Source: Photobacterium profundum SS9
Lineage (GTDB): Bacteria > Pseudomonadota > Gammaproteobacteria > Enterobacterales > Vibrionaceae
Direction of reading: 5' to 3'
Length of the DNA: 64,000 nt
Assembly (NCBI RefSeq): GCF_000196255.1
Contig: NC_006370.1
Location: 3,361,411-3,425,410 of the forward strand
Position numbers and translations under genes: made by a program. This document shows positions 51,133-60,024 of the stretch, one piece after another (within the stretch, counting starts at the first letter, position 1; the number at the start of each line of letters is the position of its first letter). Below the pieces are notes generated by a model that made no database searches, was not told the DNA's origin, and worked only from the letters and a program-made list of their open reading frames with translations.

Positions 51133-51363
51133 ATGGAAACATTCAACCATAATTTATCAAACCTTTTCAGCCAGTTAGGGCTAAACAATTCTCAATCATT
51201 CATTGAATCATTCCTTTGTGAACATCACCTTGAACAAAATGAGACGTTAACCGAAGCAAGTTTTTGGCAGCCCGCTCAAAAACGATTTTTAAAAGAATCC
51301 CAAGAACAGGATGCTGATTGGAGTGAAGTCATTGATCAATTAGATACTTTGCTACGAAAATAG
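51133..51363 (+). CDS. DUF2789 family protein
   Basis: A 76-aa acidic protein: NLSNLFSQLGLNNSQSFIESF, then LTEASFWQPAQKRFLKES and DADWSEVIDQLD, all typical of DUF2789. Function unknown. Transcribed divergently from CsrB copy 3, with the VarA box 160 bp upstream, which could also affect this gene. Confidence 0.85.
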   Translation: METFNHNLSNLFSQLGLNNSQSFIESFLCEHHLEQNETLTEASFWQPAQKRFLKESQEQDADWSEVIDQLDTLLRK

Positions 51364-51401
51364 CGTGTATCTTCATATCAAACACGATTTCAGGAAGTAC
51401 T

Positions 51402-51677
51402 ATGTCGACGATTACCCTCGCGCTAGAACAGGCGATTACCTCTCTTATTGCTGAAGGTAAAGAACCTTCCGTTGCATTAATTAAAGCACGATTAACTGAA
51501 CCGCTGCCGATGCCCCTTATTATAAAGGCACTACAGGCATGGAAGAAAAATGCAAAAGTACCAAAAATTGAGAGAACAGAACCCAGCATCTCCAATGAAG
51601 AACGTATCAAACAACTTGAACAACACGTTGCGGATCTAACGGCTCGTCTTACCCAATTAGAAAATGTAAATCATTAG
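51402..51677 (+). CDS. Small protein with C-terminal coiled coil, function unknown
   Basis: A 91-aa protein I do not recognise. Residues 1-50 are helical and look like a helix-turn-helix (ITSLIAEGKEPSVALIKARL and PLPMPLIIKALQAWKK). Residues 68-91 form a leucine-heptad coiled coil (RIKQLEQHVADLTARLTQLE). GGAAG precedes the ATG. A DNA-binding role is possible but unproven. Its terminator hairpin has been split by the insertion sequence. Confidence 0.7.
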   Translation: MSTITLALEQAITSLIAEGKEPSVALIKARLTEPLPMPLIIKALQAWKKNAKVPKIERTEPSISNEERIKQLEQHVADLTARLTQLENVNH

Positions 51678-51744
51678 CGCGAGATGATGCCGACATTATC
51701 TTGCTCGATACGACGTTTAGACTGAAAGCAGCTGATAGTTCAAA

Positions 51745-51757
51745 GGCACCATACGGT
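51745..51757 (+). terminator. Left half of a terminator split by the insertion sequence
   Basis: GGCACC (51745-51750) originally paired with GGTGCC, now at 53266-53271, around loop ATAC and followed by CTTTTAT. The insertion with its 9-bp duplication separates the arms by 1.5 kb. The uninterrupted site would be a terminator for the small gene at 51402. Confidence 0.7.
51749..51757. repeat. 9-bp target-site duplication, left copy
   Basis: CCATACGGT directly before the insertion sequence, repeated at 53260-53268. Nine bp is the duplication length of IS50/Tn5-type elements. Confidence 0.95.
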
Positions 51758-51772
51758 CTGTCTCTTATACAC

Positions 51773-51805
51773 AAATCCCCAGTTTTTAAACTGGGGATTT
51801 TTTTT
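51773..51805 (+). terminator. Insulating terminator inside the insertion sequence
   Basis: Arms AAATCCCCAGTTT and AAACTGGGGATTT, loop TT, followed by a T8 run counted from the stem end. It lies between the left end and the transposase start. Confidence 0.88.
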
Positions 51806-51862
51806 GAACTTCATTTCAATATCACGATCTGATCCTTTGTTATTAAACTAAGGACGGCCATT

Positions 51863-53248
51863 ATGTATATTTCTACTCCTCAAGATTGGGCTACTTCTCT
51901 TTTTGGTCAGGCTAATTTAGGCGATCCAAGACGAACAAAACGATTAGTCAAAGTGGCGACTAATCTTGCATTACACACAGGGAAATCTTTAGTGAAATCA
52001 AGCCAACAGCCAGCAGAGATTGAAGGCGCTTATCGCTTTATTCGTAACGAATCTATTCATGCTAATGATATTGCCGAAGCCGGATTTCAAACAACAACAC
52101 AAGAGGCTAACCGCCATGATTTATTGTTAGCGCTTGAAGAGACAACGTCTCTTAACTATACCCATCGCGCTGTAAAAGAGCAGCTTGGTCATGTTAATGG
52201 TGGAAACAGAACTCGCGGTATTTATGCTCATTCCATCTTGCTTTTCGCACCAACTAACCACCAAGTGGTTGGGTTAATTGAACAAATACGGTGGACGCGA
52301 GATATAAAAACAAGAGGAAAAGGTGCACGTCATGCACAAACACCCTATAAAGAAAAAGAAAGTTATAAATGGGAACAGGCTTCGATAAATATGGCATCCC
52401 GCCTTGGTGAGACTATGCAGCAGGTTATATCTGTATGTGATCGTGAAGCTGATATTTATGAATATTTGACGTATAAAACTCAAGAAAACCAACGTTTTGT
52501 TGTTCGTTCAATGCAAAGCCGTTGTATCGAAGAAAGTGATAATAAGTTGTATGCTTTTTCAGACCAATTACAACCTGCAGGCAATCGAAAAATCTATATC
52601 CCACAAAAAGGAGGGCGGAAAGCGCGAGAGGTTATTCTTGATATCCGATTCTCAACCATTACTCTCAAAGTGCCTGCCAATAAGAAAGGAAAAAGTATTC
52701 CACTTTATTATGCCGGGTGCGTAGAGCAAGGTGCAGGTGACAACGGATTAAGCTGGCACTTGATGACGTCAGAGCCTGTTACGAATAGAGAAGAAGCACT
52801 GAAAATTGTTCAGTATTATGAGCAACGTTGGTTGATTGAGGACTATCACAAAGCTTGGAAAAGTGGTGGAACCCAAGTTGAGTCATTACGCATGCAAAGC
52901 TATACCAATATTGAACGCATGGCCACAATACTCGCTTTCCTTGCTGCACGAATCTTACAACTGAAATTTATGGGGCAGAATATAAAAGCTGATGAAGAAA
53001 GTTGTGAGTCAGTCTTATCGCCTATTGGATGGAAATTACTTTGGTTAAAGCGAGAAAATAAACCATTACCAAATGAAGTCCCAAGTATTCGGTGGGCTTA
53101 CCTAGCATTAGCTAAATTAGGAGGATGGAATGACAGTAAACGAACAGGACGAGCCGGTTGGCCCGTTCTGTGGGATGGATGGTTTAAATTACAAACCATC
53201 ATTGAAGGCTATCATTTAGCACAATCTCTTGAATGCTTGGACTTGTGA
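51863..53248 (+). CDS. Transposase, IS4 superfamily, Tn5-like
   Basis: A 461-aa full-length transposase close to Tn5 Tnp (476 aa). The DDE set is partly unusual: the position of Asp97 in Tn5 (EDTTSL) is Glu93 here (LALEETTSLNY), the second acid is Asp193 in VCDREADIYEY, and the third is Glu326 in the YREK motif YEQRWLIEDYHKAWK. The N-terminal part (ATSLFGQANLGDPRRTKRL) would bind the ends, and the C-terminal part dimerises. AAGGA lies before the ATG. No frameshift is seen. Confidence 0.95.
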   Translation: MYISTPQDWATSLFGQANLGDPRRTKRLVKVATNLALHTGKSLVKSSQQPAEIEGAYRFIRNESIHANDIAEAGFQTTTQEANRHDLLLALEETTSLNYTHRAVKEQLGHVNGGNRTRGIYAHSILLFAPTNHQVVGLIEQIRWTRDIKTRGKGARHAQTPYKEKESYKWEQASINMASRLGETMQQVISVCDREADIYEYLTYKTQENQRFVVRSMQSRCIEESDNKLYAFSDQLQPAGNRKIYIPQKGGRKAREVILDIRFSTITLKVPANKKGKSIPLYYAGCVEQGAGDNGLSWHLMTSEPVTNREEALKIVQYYEQRWLIEDYHKAWKSGGTQVESLRMQSYTNIERMATILAFLAARILQLKFMGQNIKADEESCESVLSPIGWKLLWLKRENKPLPNEVPSIRWAYLALAKLGGWNDSKRTGRAGWPVLWDGWFKLQTIIEGYHLAQSLECLDL

Positions 53249-53259
53249 TCAAGAGACAG

Positions 53260-53268
53260 CCATACGGT
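53260..53268. repeat. 9-bp target-site duplication, right copy
   Basis: CCATACGGT, identical to 51749-51757. Confidence 0.95.
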
Positions 53269-53304
53269 GCCCTTTTATCAATAGAGGATCATACAGTAAG
53301 CAGA

Positions 53305-54078
53305 TTACTGAAAGTCGTAAGATAAGTTCGAAACGATCCGACATTCATCGCACTTGTAGTGAAACAAGTTATGCAATGGTTCATCCAGACGCCAATCACC
53401 ATTACATTTAGGGCACTTACGCTCCAGTTCTGCCGCTAAACTGTCACCACCGACACGATATTGATAATAGTACGTGGGTATCTTCGTTAAAAATTCAATA
53501 CGCCCACGCAGATCCCATCCACGACGAAACAGATCACTATCAACATCACGAATTTCATGCAGAGTTGCATGTTCGGCTTTGCACCCACCTGCCATTTGAA
53601 TTTCATCACAAGCTTGCCATTCTGTTTGCCACTTCAAGATAGCTTTATGATCACCGTTAGATGTAGGACCAATACGGTAAAGTGGAATCGGCATTAACGT
53701 TTCGCCACAACGTAATGGCGAACAGGTATGAACAAAGGTGGTATAAATAACTTGCCAAGACGGCGTTAAATTTTCAGCGGCTGCTTCTGAATTAATATCA
53801 CGCCCAAGCAGTTTAATCTTAGGCGCTAATAAGCACGCATTGTTCAAGCGCTTGATATGCGCATTGACATTTTCACTGTTAAATTGCGAGTGCAAACCAT
53901 CTTGCTCTGGACATACCGCTCTAACACGGAAAATACCGTCGTCCATAACGATAGGAAACTCTCGACCAAGTACCTGACCGTTATAACGTAATGCATCCAT
54001 CAAGCCGTTGATTGCAGCATCAACAGCGGATATTGTGGTGTTATCAAAACACTCAAATTGCAGCTCTACAACGTACAT
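53305..54078 (-). CDS. Zinc-ribbon protein, DUF2310 family
   Basis: A 257-aa protein with a C-terminal zinc ribbon (CPKCNGDW and YKCDEC near residues 225-250) after a large N-terminal domain opening MYVVELQFECFDNTT. Matches the DUF2310 family. Function unknown. Starts three bases after the syd stop, so the two are one operon. Confidence 0.85.
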   Translation of the reverse strand: MYVVELQFECFDNTTISAVDAAINGLMDALRYNGQVLGREFPIVMDDGIFRVRAVCPEQDGLHSQFNSENVNAHIKRLNNACLLAPKIKLLGRDINSEAAAENLTPSWQVIYTTFVHTCSPLRCGETLMPIPLYRIGPTSNGDHKAILKWQTEWQACDEIQMAGGCKAEHATLHEIRDVDSDLFRRGWDLRGRIEFLTKIPTYYYQYRVGGDSLAAELERKCPKCNGDWRLDEPLHNLFHYKCDECRIVSNLSYDFQ

Positions 54079-54080
54079 CT

Positions 54081-54635
54081 TTAAGCCTCTCGTACTACGG
54101 GCACTAACTGCTGTAAAAAGCTAGCCACGTCTTTTGCTAACACATCGCGTTCATTTTTACCCAAGGTTTCAAGTATGACCTCGCCTGTTAGATTACAAAT
54201 AGCGATCACTTTATCGGCACTATCAATAACACCAATGAAAACTGTTGGCTTTAATTTTAGACGACGTTGCGTCACAAGGTGCCCTAGAATATTTTCTTGT
54301 AAACGTACGCCATCTTGCTCACTGAACACTTGCAATAGGTCTAATTCAATCTCACCAAATTTTGCCGCCATATCACCACTAAACTGGGTGCTATAAAAAT
54401 CAATAATATCTTTATGTAGCTCAATCTCAATACCCTTCTCAACCCCAGCTAAATCCCCCTGAGGTTGACGAGTAATGGGTTTCCATGTCACTTCATCACC
54501 AGAATCATGTTCAACACACGGTGACTCAAGCCCAACTAAATCTTCGCTACGTGGAAAACCGTGACCTGTATCACGCCAAGCTTGTAAAAAAAGAGAAGAA
54601 AAGTCAGATAAAGCGACAGCAACAGGATGATTCAT
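54081..54635 (-). CDS. syd: SecY-interacting protein Syd
   Basis: A 184-aa peripheral membrane protein associated with SecY. Recognised by DTGHGFPRSEDLVGLESPC, FYSTQFSGDM, VQENILGHLVTQRRLKL-like (here RLQENILGHLVTQRRLKLKP) and the C-terminal CNLTGEVILETLG. The start is the ATG at 54635 with TGAGGT upstream. Adjacent and divergent to queF as in E. coli. Confidence 0.93.
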   Translation of the reverse strand: MNHPVAVALSDFSSLFLQAWRDTGHGFPRSEDLVGLESPCVEHDSGDEVTWKPITRQPQGDLAGVEKGIEIELHKDIIDFYSTQFSGDMAAKFGEIELDLLQVFSEQDGVRLQENILGHLVTQRRLKLKPTVFIGVIDSADKVIAICNLTGEVILETLGKNERDVLAKDVASFLQQLVPVVREA

Positions 54636-54790
54636 TCGCAACCTCATTAAAGATTAAGTAAACTTTGCACTATAGTATTTTTAATAAAAATCAGTGACGC
54701 TTCAACTTATCCCGACCTAACGTAATACAATGTTATGAGGCTATAAGCAGAATCGCACATATATTCTAATCCAAGAGTGTCAAATACAGT

Positions 54791-55636
54791 ATGAGCAAAT
54801 ATAAAGATGCTAAAGAATTAGCGGGTTTAACACTTGGGCAAAAAACCGATTATATCGATCAGTACGATGCCTCTTTACTGCAACCAGTACCTCGAAGTCT
54901 AAACCGCAGTGACTTAAACCTTGGCGAAAGCTTACCATTTACTGGCTATGATATCTGGACACTCTATGAGCTATCATGGCTAAACAGTAAGGGATTACCT
55001 CAGGTTGCAATTGGTGAAGTGCGTTTACCCGCTTCTAGCCCTAACCTCATTGAATCAAAATCGTTTAAGTTGTATCTCAACAGCTTTAATCAAACGCGTT
55101 TTGATAGCTGGCAGCAAATTGCCGATACACTACAGAAAGACCTGACAGCTTGTGCGGGACAAGAAGTGGATGTCACGATTCAGCCATTAGAAGATTTCAC
55201 TGACCAAACGGTGATCAACTTTGCTGGCAATTGTATTGATGAACAAGATATTGAAATCAACAGTTACGACTTTGATGCACAATACCTTAAAGATGCTGCA
55301 GAAGGTGAGATTGTGACGGAAGATCTCCACAGCCATTTGCTGAAATCTAACTGCTTAATCACCAATCAGCCAGATTGGGGCAGCGTGAAAATTTCTTACA
55401 AAGGTAAGCAAATCAACCGCGAGAAATTGCTACGTTACTTAGTGTCTTTCCGTAACCACAATGAGTTCCATGAACAATGCGTAGAACGTATCTTTACTGA
55501 TATCATGAAGTTCTGCCAACCAGAATTATTAACGGTTTACGCACGCTATACACGTCGTGGCGGGTTAGATATTAACCCATACCGTACAAACCAAGGCAAA
55601 ACACCGAGTGATAACTTCCGCCTAGCGCGCCAGTAA
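54791..55636 (+). CDS. queF: NADPH-dependent 7-cyano-7-deazaguanine reductase
   Basis: A 281-aa tunnel-fold enzyme reducing preQ0 to preQ1 for queuosine in tRNA. The QueF motif [12 protein letters not shown] is at about residues 90-101; the catalytic Cys188 is in [13 protein letters not shown], with the nearby Asp. It is the long, two-domain (YqcD) form, with E. coli length 282. Confidence 0.96.
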   Translation: MSKYKDAKELAGLTLGQKTDYIDQYDASLLQPVPRSLNRSDLNLGESLPFTGYDIWTLYELSWLNSKGLPQVAIGEVRLPASSPNLIESKSFKLYLNSFNQTRFDSWQQIADTLQKDLTACAGQEVDVTIQPLEDFTDQTVINFAGNCIDEQDIEINSYDFDAQYLKDAAEGEIVTEDLHSHLLKSNCLITNQPDWGSVKISYKGKQINREKLLRYLVSFRNHNEFHEQCVERIFTDIMKFCQPELLTVYARYTRRGGLDINPYRTNQGKTPSDNFRLARQ

Positions 55637-55753
55637 TCTTAATAATTCCAACACATTGAATAATAAGTCCAGTAAAAAGGTTTACTTTGCTGGACTTGAT
55701 TCACCAAGCCAGTAATATTAGACAACTGTGTTTATTGTGGTTTAAGAGATGAT

Positions 55754-58033
55754 ATGAGTTTTCGCCGCGGGTTGATAAGTGTAATAGTGATTCTGATTGC
55801 TTCCTTTAGCGCGAGTGCAAAAGTATACACTACCCCTATTTTGGCAGATGCAAACGAGCTATTACAAACTAGCCCAGAAAAATCATTAGAAATCTCCGAT
55901 CGTTACATTAAACAACGCCGCCTCACAGAAAAGAAGGGTGCCTCTCGTGTTCATGCTAACGATGAAACCGATCACACCGTTCGTACTCCATTAAATACAA
56001 TTAATGCCCTACAAATTAAAGCACAAGCTTATTCACTATTGAATGACTCTGAACAGGCATTAAACACGATAAAATTAGCGAAAAAGTTGGCCGTTGAAAA
56101 TGGGCTCACCTATACCATCTTAGAAACGCGTTTATTACATGCTAAATTTTATTGGGAAAACCTCAAAAATAGTGCAACCGCATTAAAAATGTTAGACAAC
56201 ATTGATGCCGAAATAGAACAGACACAATCACTCAAGCGCACCAAGCAAGTGACGTTTTTACAATATTGGTCATTGATGCAGCGAGCTGTCATTGAGTCAA
56301 AATTGAATAATGATAATCAAGCAGAAAAACTGTTTATCAAAGCCAAACAATTGCTCATCAGCATTGATGACCCATCAGAAAAAATTACATATCAACTCAC
56401 TTTAGGGCGGCACTACCTGCGCCATAGTCATTATGATTTAGCCTTAGATCGTCTTCTCAGTGGTTACTGGTTAGCGGTTGAAAATGAAGACAACGCCCAA
56501 ATAGCCTCTGCAAATTACATGCTAGCGAATTTATTTGAACAACGAAAAGTGTTTGATAAAGCATTAGAGCATGCTACTCAAGCGGGTGAATTTTACGAAC
56601 GCTATCAACGTAGCCAGCCTTTAGCTAAAACATTGACACTAATAGCCTCTATTTATGAACAGCAAAATCGCTATAACTTGGCGTTAGTGCATTATTTTAA
56701 TGCGCTCGACCAAGAAAGTGAATTAAAGCACGTTGTTCGTTCAGCTCAGCTACGCCTTAATATTGCAAGAGTCTACTTACAACTATACAACTACCCAAAA
56801 TCTGAACAATATTTACAACAAGCACGCCTTCTTGCACAGCAAACAGGTAATGATGTCATTTCGGCTGAAACACAGATCTTAGAAGGTAAACTTGAATTAG
56901 CTGAAGGCCGTATAGATAAATCAATTACGACACTGCAAGCGGGGCTCATCGCTTCAAGTCGTATCGGCCAAATAAACCTGCAATTAATGGGTGAATCGAT
57001 TCTATCTCAAGCATTTGAACAGCAGAATGATTACTACAATGCCCTATTAAGTCAGCGTCGCTATGAACAACTCTTTGCGAGCCAACAAGAAAAACAAATA
57101 AAAAGTAACGTTGAGGTCTTTAAACAACAGCAACGTATGCTTGAACGATCTCTTCGCCTAGAAGAAATGGAACGCCAACAGTATGAAAATGAAAAATCGA
57201 TCTATAAACAGCAAAAAATCAGTCTGTTTCTAATCAGTGTTATCGTTCTTCTCATCACTTTTTTAGTGCGTCGCCATAGTGTTGCCAAACAACTGCAAAG
57301 CCGTCTTTCTCACTTACGTAGCGAACTCTACACCCACCCACGTAGCGGTTTACGTAACTTACGGATGCTTAATGCTCGCCTACCCAATTCTTTACAACAA
57401 AGTAGTGCCAACTTCGAGCAATGGCATTTAGGCGAAATCATCAATGAACCATTAAGTGATCGACTACGTTTTGGTTTGTTTGAAGCGACCTTCCTCAAAC
57501 ATATTTATTTGCAGCAAGGTTATCAGCAAGGCTTAGAAATTGAACGTCAATTCGGTGAATACTTAAAAGAACAAGTCTGTAAACCTGCACGGCTTTATCA
57601 TTTTTCCGATGCGATGTTTTTATACATTGAGCCTAACTCTCGCCTTAACGGTGAACCTAAGCAACTGGCTGACTCGATTCAACAATTAGTGAGTAACTTC
57701 TTAAAGGAGCATCAATTAGATGCCACTGTATGTATTGGCATGGCGGAATACCCTTTTCTACCACGTGCATACACTGCTATTAACGATCAAGAACTGATTG
57801 ATATTCTGCTGATGGCGACCAATGCTGCTCGCCTAAATAGCAAACAAGAGCCAGGCAGCCAATGGGTACACTTAAGCGCTATTGATGCTGCCCCTGCGGC
57901 CAGTTTCGCATGCGATAATATTCGAAAAGCTTGTATACAGGGTATTGATAACGGTTTAGTGAAAGTACAAAGCTCTTCATCAAGCGAATTCTACTGGAAT
58001 CCTGATCACGATTTTGATAAAAATGTCATTTAA
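55754..58033 (+). CDS. TPR-repeat membrane protein with degenerate GGDEF-like domain
   Basis: A 759-aa protein. Signal peptide at residues 1-22 (LISVIVILIASFSASAK), TPR-like helical repeats from about 30 to 430 in the periplasm, a coiled coil (about 440-485), one membrane helix (about 488-505, ISLFLISVIVLLITFLV) and a cytoplasmic C-terminal domain resembling GGDEF. At the signature position it has HFSDAMFLYIEP (near residue 616), so the glycines and acid pair are lost and cyclase activity is unlikely. Upstream of a second odd GGDEF protein. It may be a sensor or scaffold. Confidence 0.75.
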   Translation: MSFRRGLISVIVILIASFSASAKVYTTPILADANELLQTSPEKSLEISDRYIKQRRLTEKKGASRVHANDETDHTVRTPLNTINALQIKAQAYSLLNDSEQALNTIKLAKKLAVENGLTYTILETRLLHAKFYWENLKNSATALKMLDNIDAEIEQTQSLKRTKQVTFLQYWSLMQRAVIESKLNNDNQAEKLFIKAKQLLISIDDPSEKITYQLTLGRHYLRHSHYDLALDRLLSGYWLAVENEDNAQIASANYMLANLFEQRKVFDKALEHATQAGEFYERYQRSQPLAKTLTLIASIYEQQNRYNLALVHYFNALDQESELKHVVRSAQLRLNIARVYLQLYNYPKSEQYLQQARLLAQQTGNDVISAETQILEGKLELAEGRIDKSITTLQAGLIASSRIGQINLQLMGESILSQAFEQQNDYYNALLSQRRYEQLFASQQEKQIKSNVEVFKQQQRMLERSLRLEEMERQQYENEKSIYKQQKISLFLISVIVLLITFLVRRHSVAKQLQSRLSHLRSELYTHPRSGLRNLRMLNARLPNSLQQSSANFEQWHLGEIINEPLSDRLRFGLFEATFLKHIYLQQGYQQGLEIERQFGEYLKEQVCKPARLYHFSDAMFLYIEPNSRLNGEPKQLADSIQQLVSNFLKEHQLDATVCIGMAEYPFLPRAYTAINDQELIDILLMATNAARLNSKQEPGSQWVHLSAIDAAPAASFACDNIRKACIQGIDNGLVKVQSSSSSEFYWNPDHDFDKNVI

Positions 58034-58170
58034 TCGATTCCAGTTATCAATTTATGTGCCGATATTCTTAAATGACTAGATTTTTTTTGCTAATATAACT
58101 GGAATGTGTCTTTAGTAAACCTATGATAAAAAAGGGTTAATCATATGATCTTAGGTAAGCAATATACAGC

Positions 58171-59730
58171 GTGAGTGATATTAGCGCTGTTGTTTCTGAA
58201 GTGAGTAAATTGAAACAACGTTTAGATCAAGCTCAACTCTCTTACCGCGATGCTTCACTGAAGTCTCGGCGAGAGATTGTAATATTAAAACGTCTAATTA
58301 CTCGCCTATCTGTTGCATGCCGAGGGTTAGATGAAGAGCTAGATACTAAACTTACAGAGCTACGCTGTGAGCTTGAGCAACCCAAAGATATCAGCAAGCT
58401 TATTCCCCGCCTTGCGATCATAGAAAGACTGGTAACTCGACAAGCAGGCATCACCGAAAAAGAAAACCTACGTATAGAAAATCAGATCCATCAAAGCGGC
58501 GAAACACTCAAACGTGTTCGCGGCTTACCTGCACAACTTAAACGTGATCTGCGTAATTTACTGAACAACACATCGACATCACTCACCCACAGCCATCAAC
58601 GTATTATTGCATTAGTTGAACTCTATGAAAGATCGCTAAAGTTGCTTTCTGTATCCACTGAAAATGTGGAGCTTAAAGATATGTTAGATCATGACATACA
58701 GCATCAATTAACCAATGAGCTGCAACACCTTATCTCTGAACTCGACTTTGATGGTGAGTCAGGCGATAAGCTTCTGACAATACGTAACCGTCTTTTGATT
58801 GGTGTTCCTCCGCAAGCTTTACTGGAGTTGGCACTCGAAGTGATTCGTTTAGTGTTAGATTCTACACATCAGGAGCGTCGGTCTTCACAAAAGTTTCTTG
58901 ATGGGGTCAATGGTGATTTAGCCACACTACAAAAAACGACGAATCAATATGTAGGCCAATCATCGGCACTATATGAACACCGTGGTGGACTAAATAATGA
59001 ATTATCAACTATCGTTTCCACGGTAAAAAAAGGGCTAAACGAGCACAAAAACCTCGAAACGTGGCGCCCACAAATCACCGAGTTAACCAAAGAGCTGCAA
59101 GTTCTAACAGATCGTAATCGCGCACTCGAAAAGCGCGAAAAGGCCCTTATTGAACAGCTAAGTTACAACGAAAATAAAATCACGACACTCTTTGAACAAA
59201 CTCAAGACTACCGTCAGCGCTTAAATGATCAAGAACGTAAGATGTTCCTCGATCATTTAACGAAGGTATATAACTGTGCTGCATTGAATGATCGCCTTGA
59301 ACATGAATATCGTCGCTGGTTGCGTTATCAACACCCACTGTGTGTCGCATTAATTGATATCGATAATTTTAAAGAAATTAATGATAGTTATGGCCATGTT
59401 GCGGGTGATAAAGCATTAAAAATCATAGCCAGAACCATTCACCAATGCCTTGAAGAAACCGATTTTATTGCTCGTTATAAAAGTGATGAATTCATGATTA
59501 TCATGCCTGATATTAATGAAGATAATCGCACTAAAAGTTTAAATAAAATCCGAGAAACCGTCGCGCAATTACCGTTTAGGTTTAAAGAACAAAATGTCAG
59601 TATAACGATTTCTATTGGCGCCACATTATTCGAAGGTAACGATACCCCTGCCGATATTACCGAACGCACCAGTAAAGCGCTCGATAATGCCAAGAATAGT
59701 GGCCGTAACCGTTTTATCTGGATATATTAA
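58171..59730 (+). CDS. Coiled-coil protein with C-terminal GGDEF-type domain (KSDEF)
   Basis: A 519-aa protein. Residues 1-345 are mostly long helices and coiled coil; no membrane segment is seen. The cyclase domain has DHLTKVYNCAALNDRL and IDIDNFKEINDSYGHVAGDKAL, but the signature is KSDEF (RYKSDEFMIIMP) instead of GGDEF and the I-site position reads EETD rather than RxxD. Acidic catalytic residues remain, so activity is uncertain. The proposed start is GTG at 58171, with a poorly placed ribosome site. Same strand as the TPR protein upstream. Confidence 0.85.
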   Translation: MSDISAVVSEVSKLKQRLDQAQLSYRDASLKSRREIVILKRLITRLSVACRGLDEELDTKLTELRCELEQPKDISKLIPRLAIIERLVTRQAGITEKENLRIENQIHQSGETLKRVRGLPAQLKRDLRNLLNNTSTSLTHSHQRIIALVELYERSLKLLSVSTENVELKDMLDHDIQHQLTNELQHLISELDFDGESGDKLLTIRNRLLIGVPPQALLELALEVIRLVLDSTHQERRSSQKFLDGVNGDLATLQKTTNQYVGQSSALYEHRGGLNNELSTIVSTVKKGLNEHKNLETWRPQITELTKELQVLTDRNRALEKREKALIEQLSYNENKITTLFEQTQDYRQRLNDQERKMFLDHLTKVYNCAALNDRLEHEYRRWLRYQHPLCVALIDIDNFKEINDSYGHVAGDKALKIIARTIHQCLEETDFIARYKSDEFMIIMPDINEDNRTKSLNKIRETVAQLPFRFKEQNVSITISIGATLFEGNDTPADITERTSKALDNAKNSGRNRFIWIY

Positions 59731-60024
59731 TATTCTCCCCTCCTATCATTAAGATTATCATTACATTATAGCTCCCCCCCCCTCAGCTTCCTTATTCATG
59801 TCTGGTCAAACGGTGTTTCACTGTGTATGGTGAAATAACAAGCTGATTTTAAAGAGTCTGCTACTTTTAAATATACGGATAAATAATTAATCTAATCAAT
59901 ACGAATAACTCCTCAAGTTTTTCAATTACGGATATGTCCGCCAACGTATTTATGTTTGGATACAATCAATAAATACCACAATGCTTGCGAACTATACCGT
60001 TTCATCGTAACCAGGGAGGTCACT

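Larger units (their letters stand above)
51758..53259 (+). mobile_element. Complete IS4-superfamily (IS50/Tn5-like) insertion sequence
   Basis: A 1,502-bp element with ends CTGTCTCTTATACACAAATC (left) and, inverted, CTGTCTCTTGATCACAAGTC (right), flanked by a perfect 9-bp direct repeat. The ends closely resemble the Tn5 outside/mosaic and inside ends. It carries one transposase gene and, near the left end, a terminator (51773-51805) that would stop transcription entering from outside. Perfect duplication suggests a fairly recent insertion. Confidence 0.96.

Noticed and set aside
53305..54078. Zinc-ribbon gene as cargo of the insertion sequence
   Set aside because: It lies outside the 9-bp duplication, is coupled to syd, and the element is complete without it.
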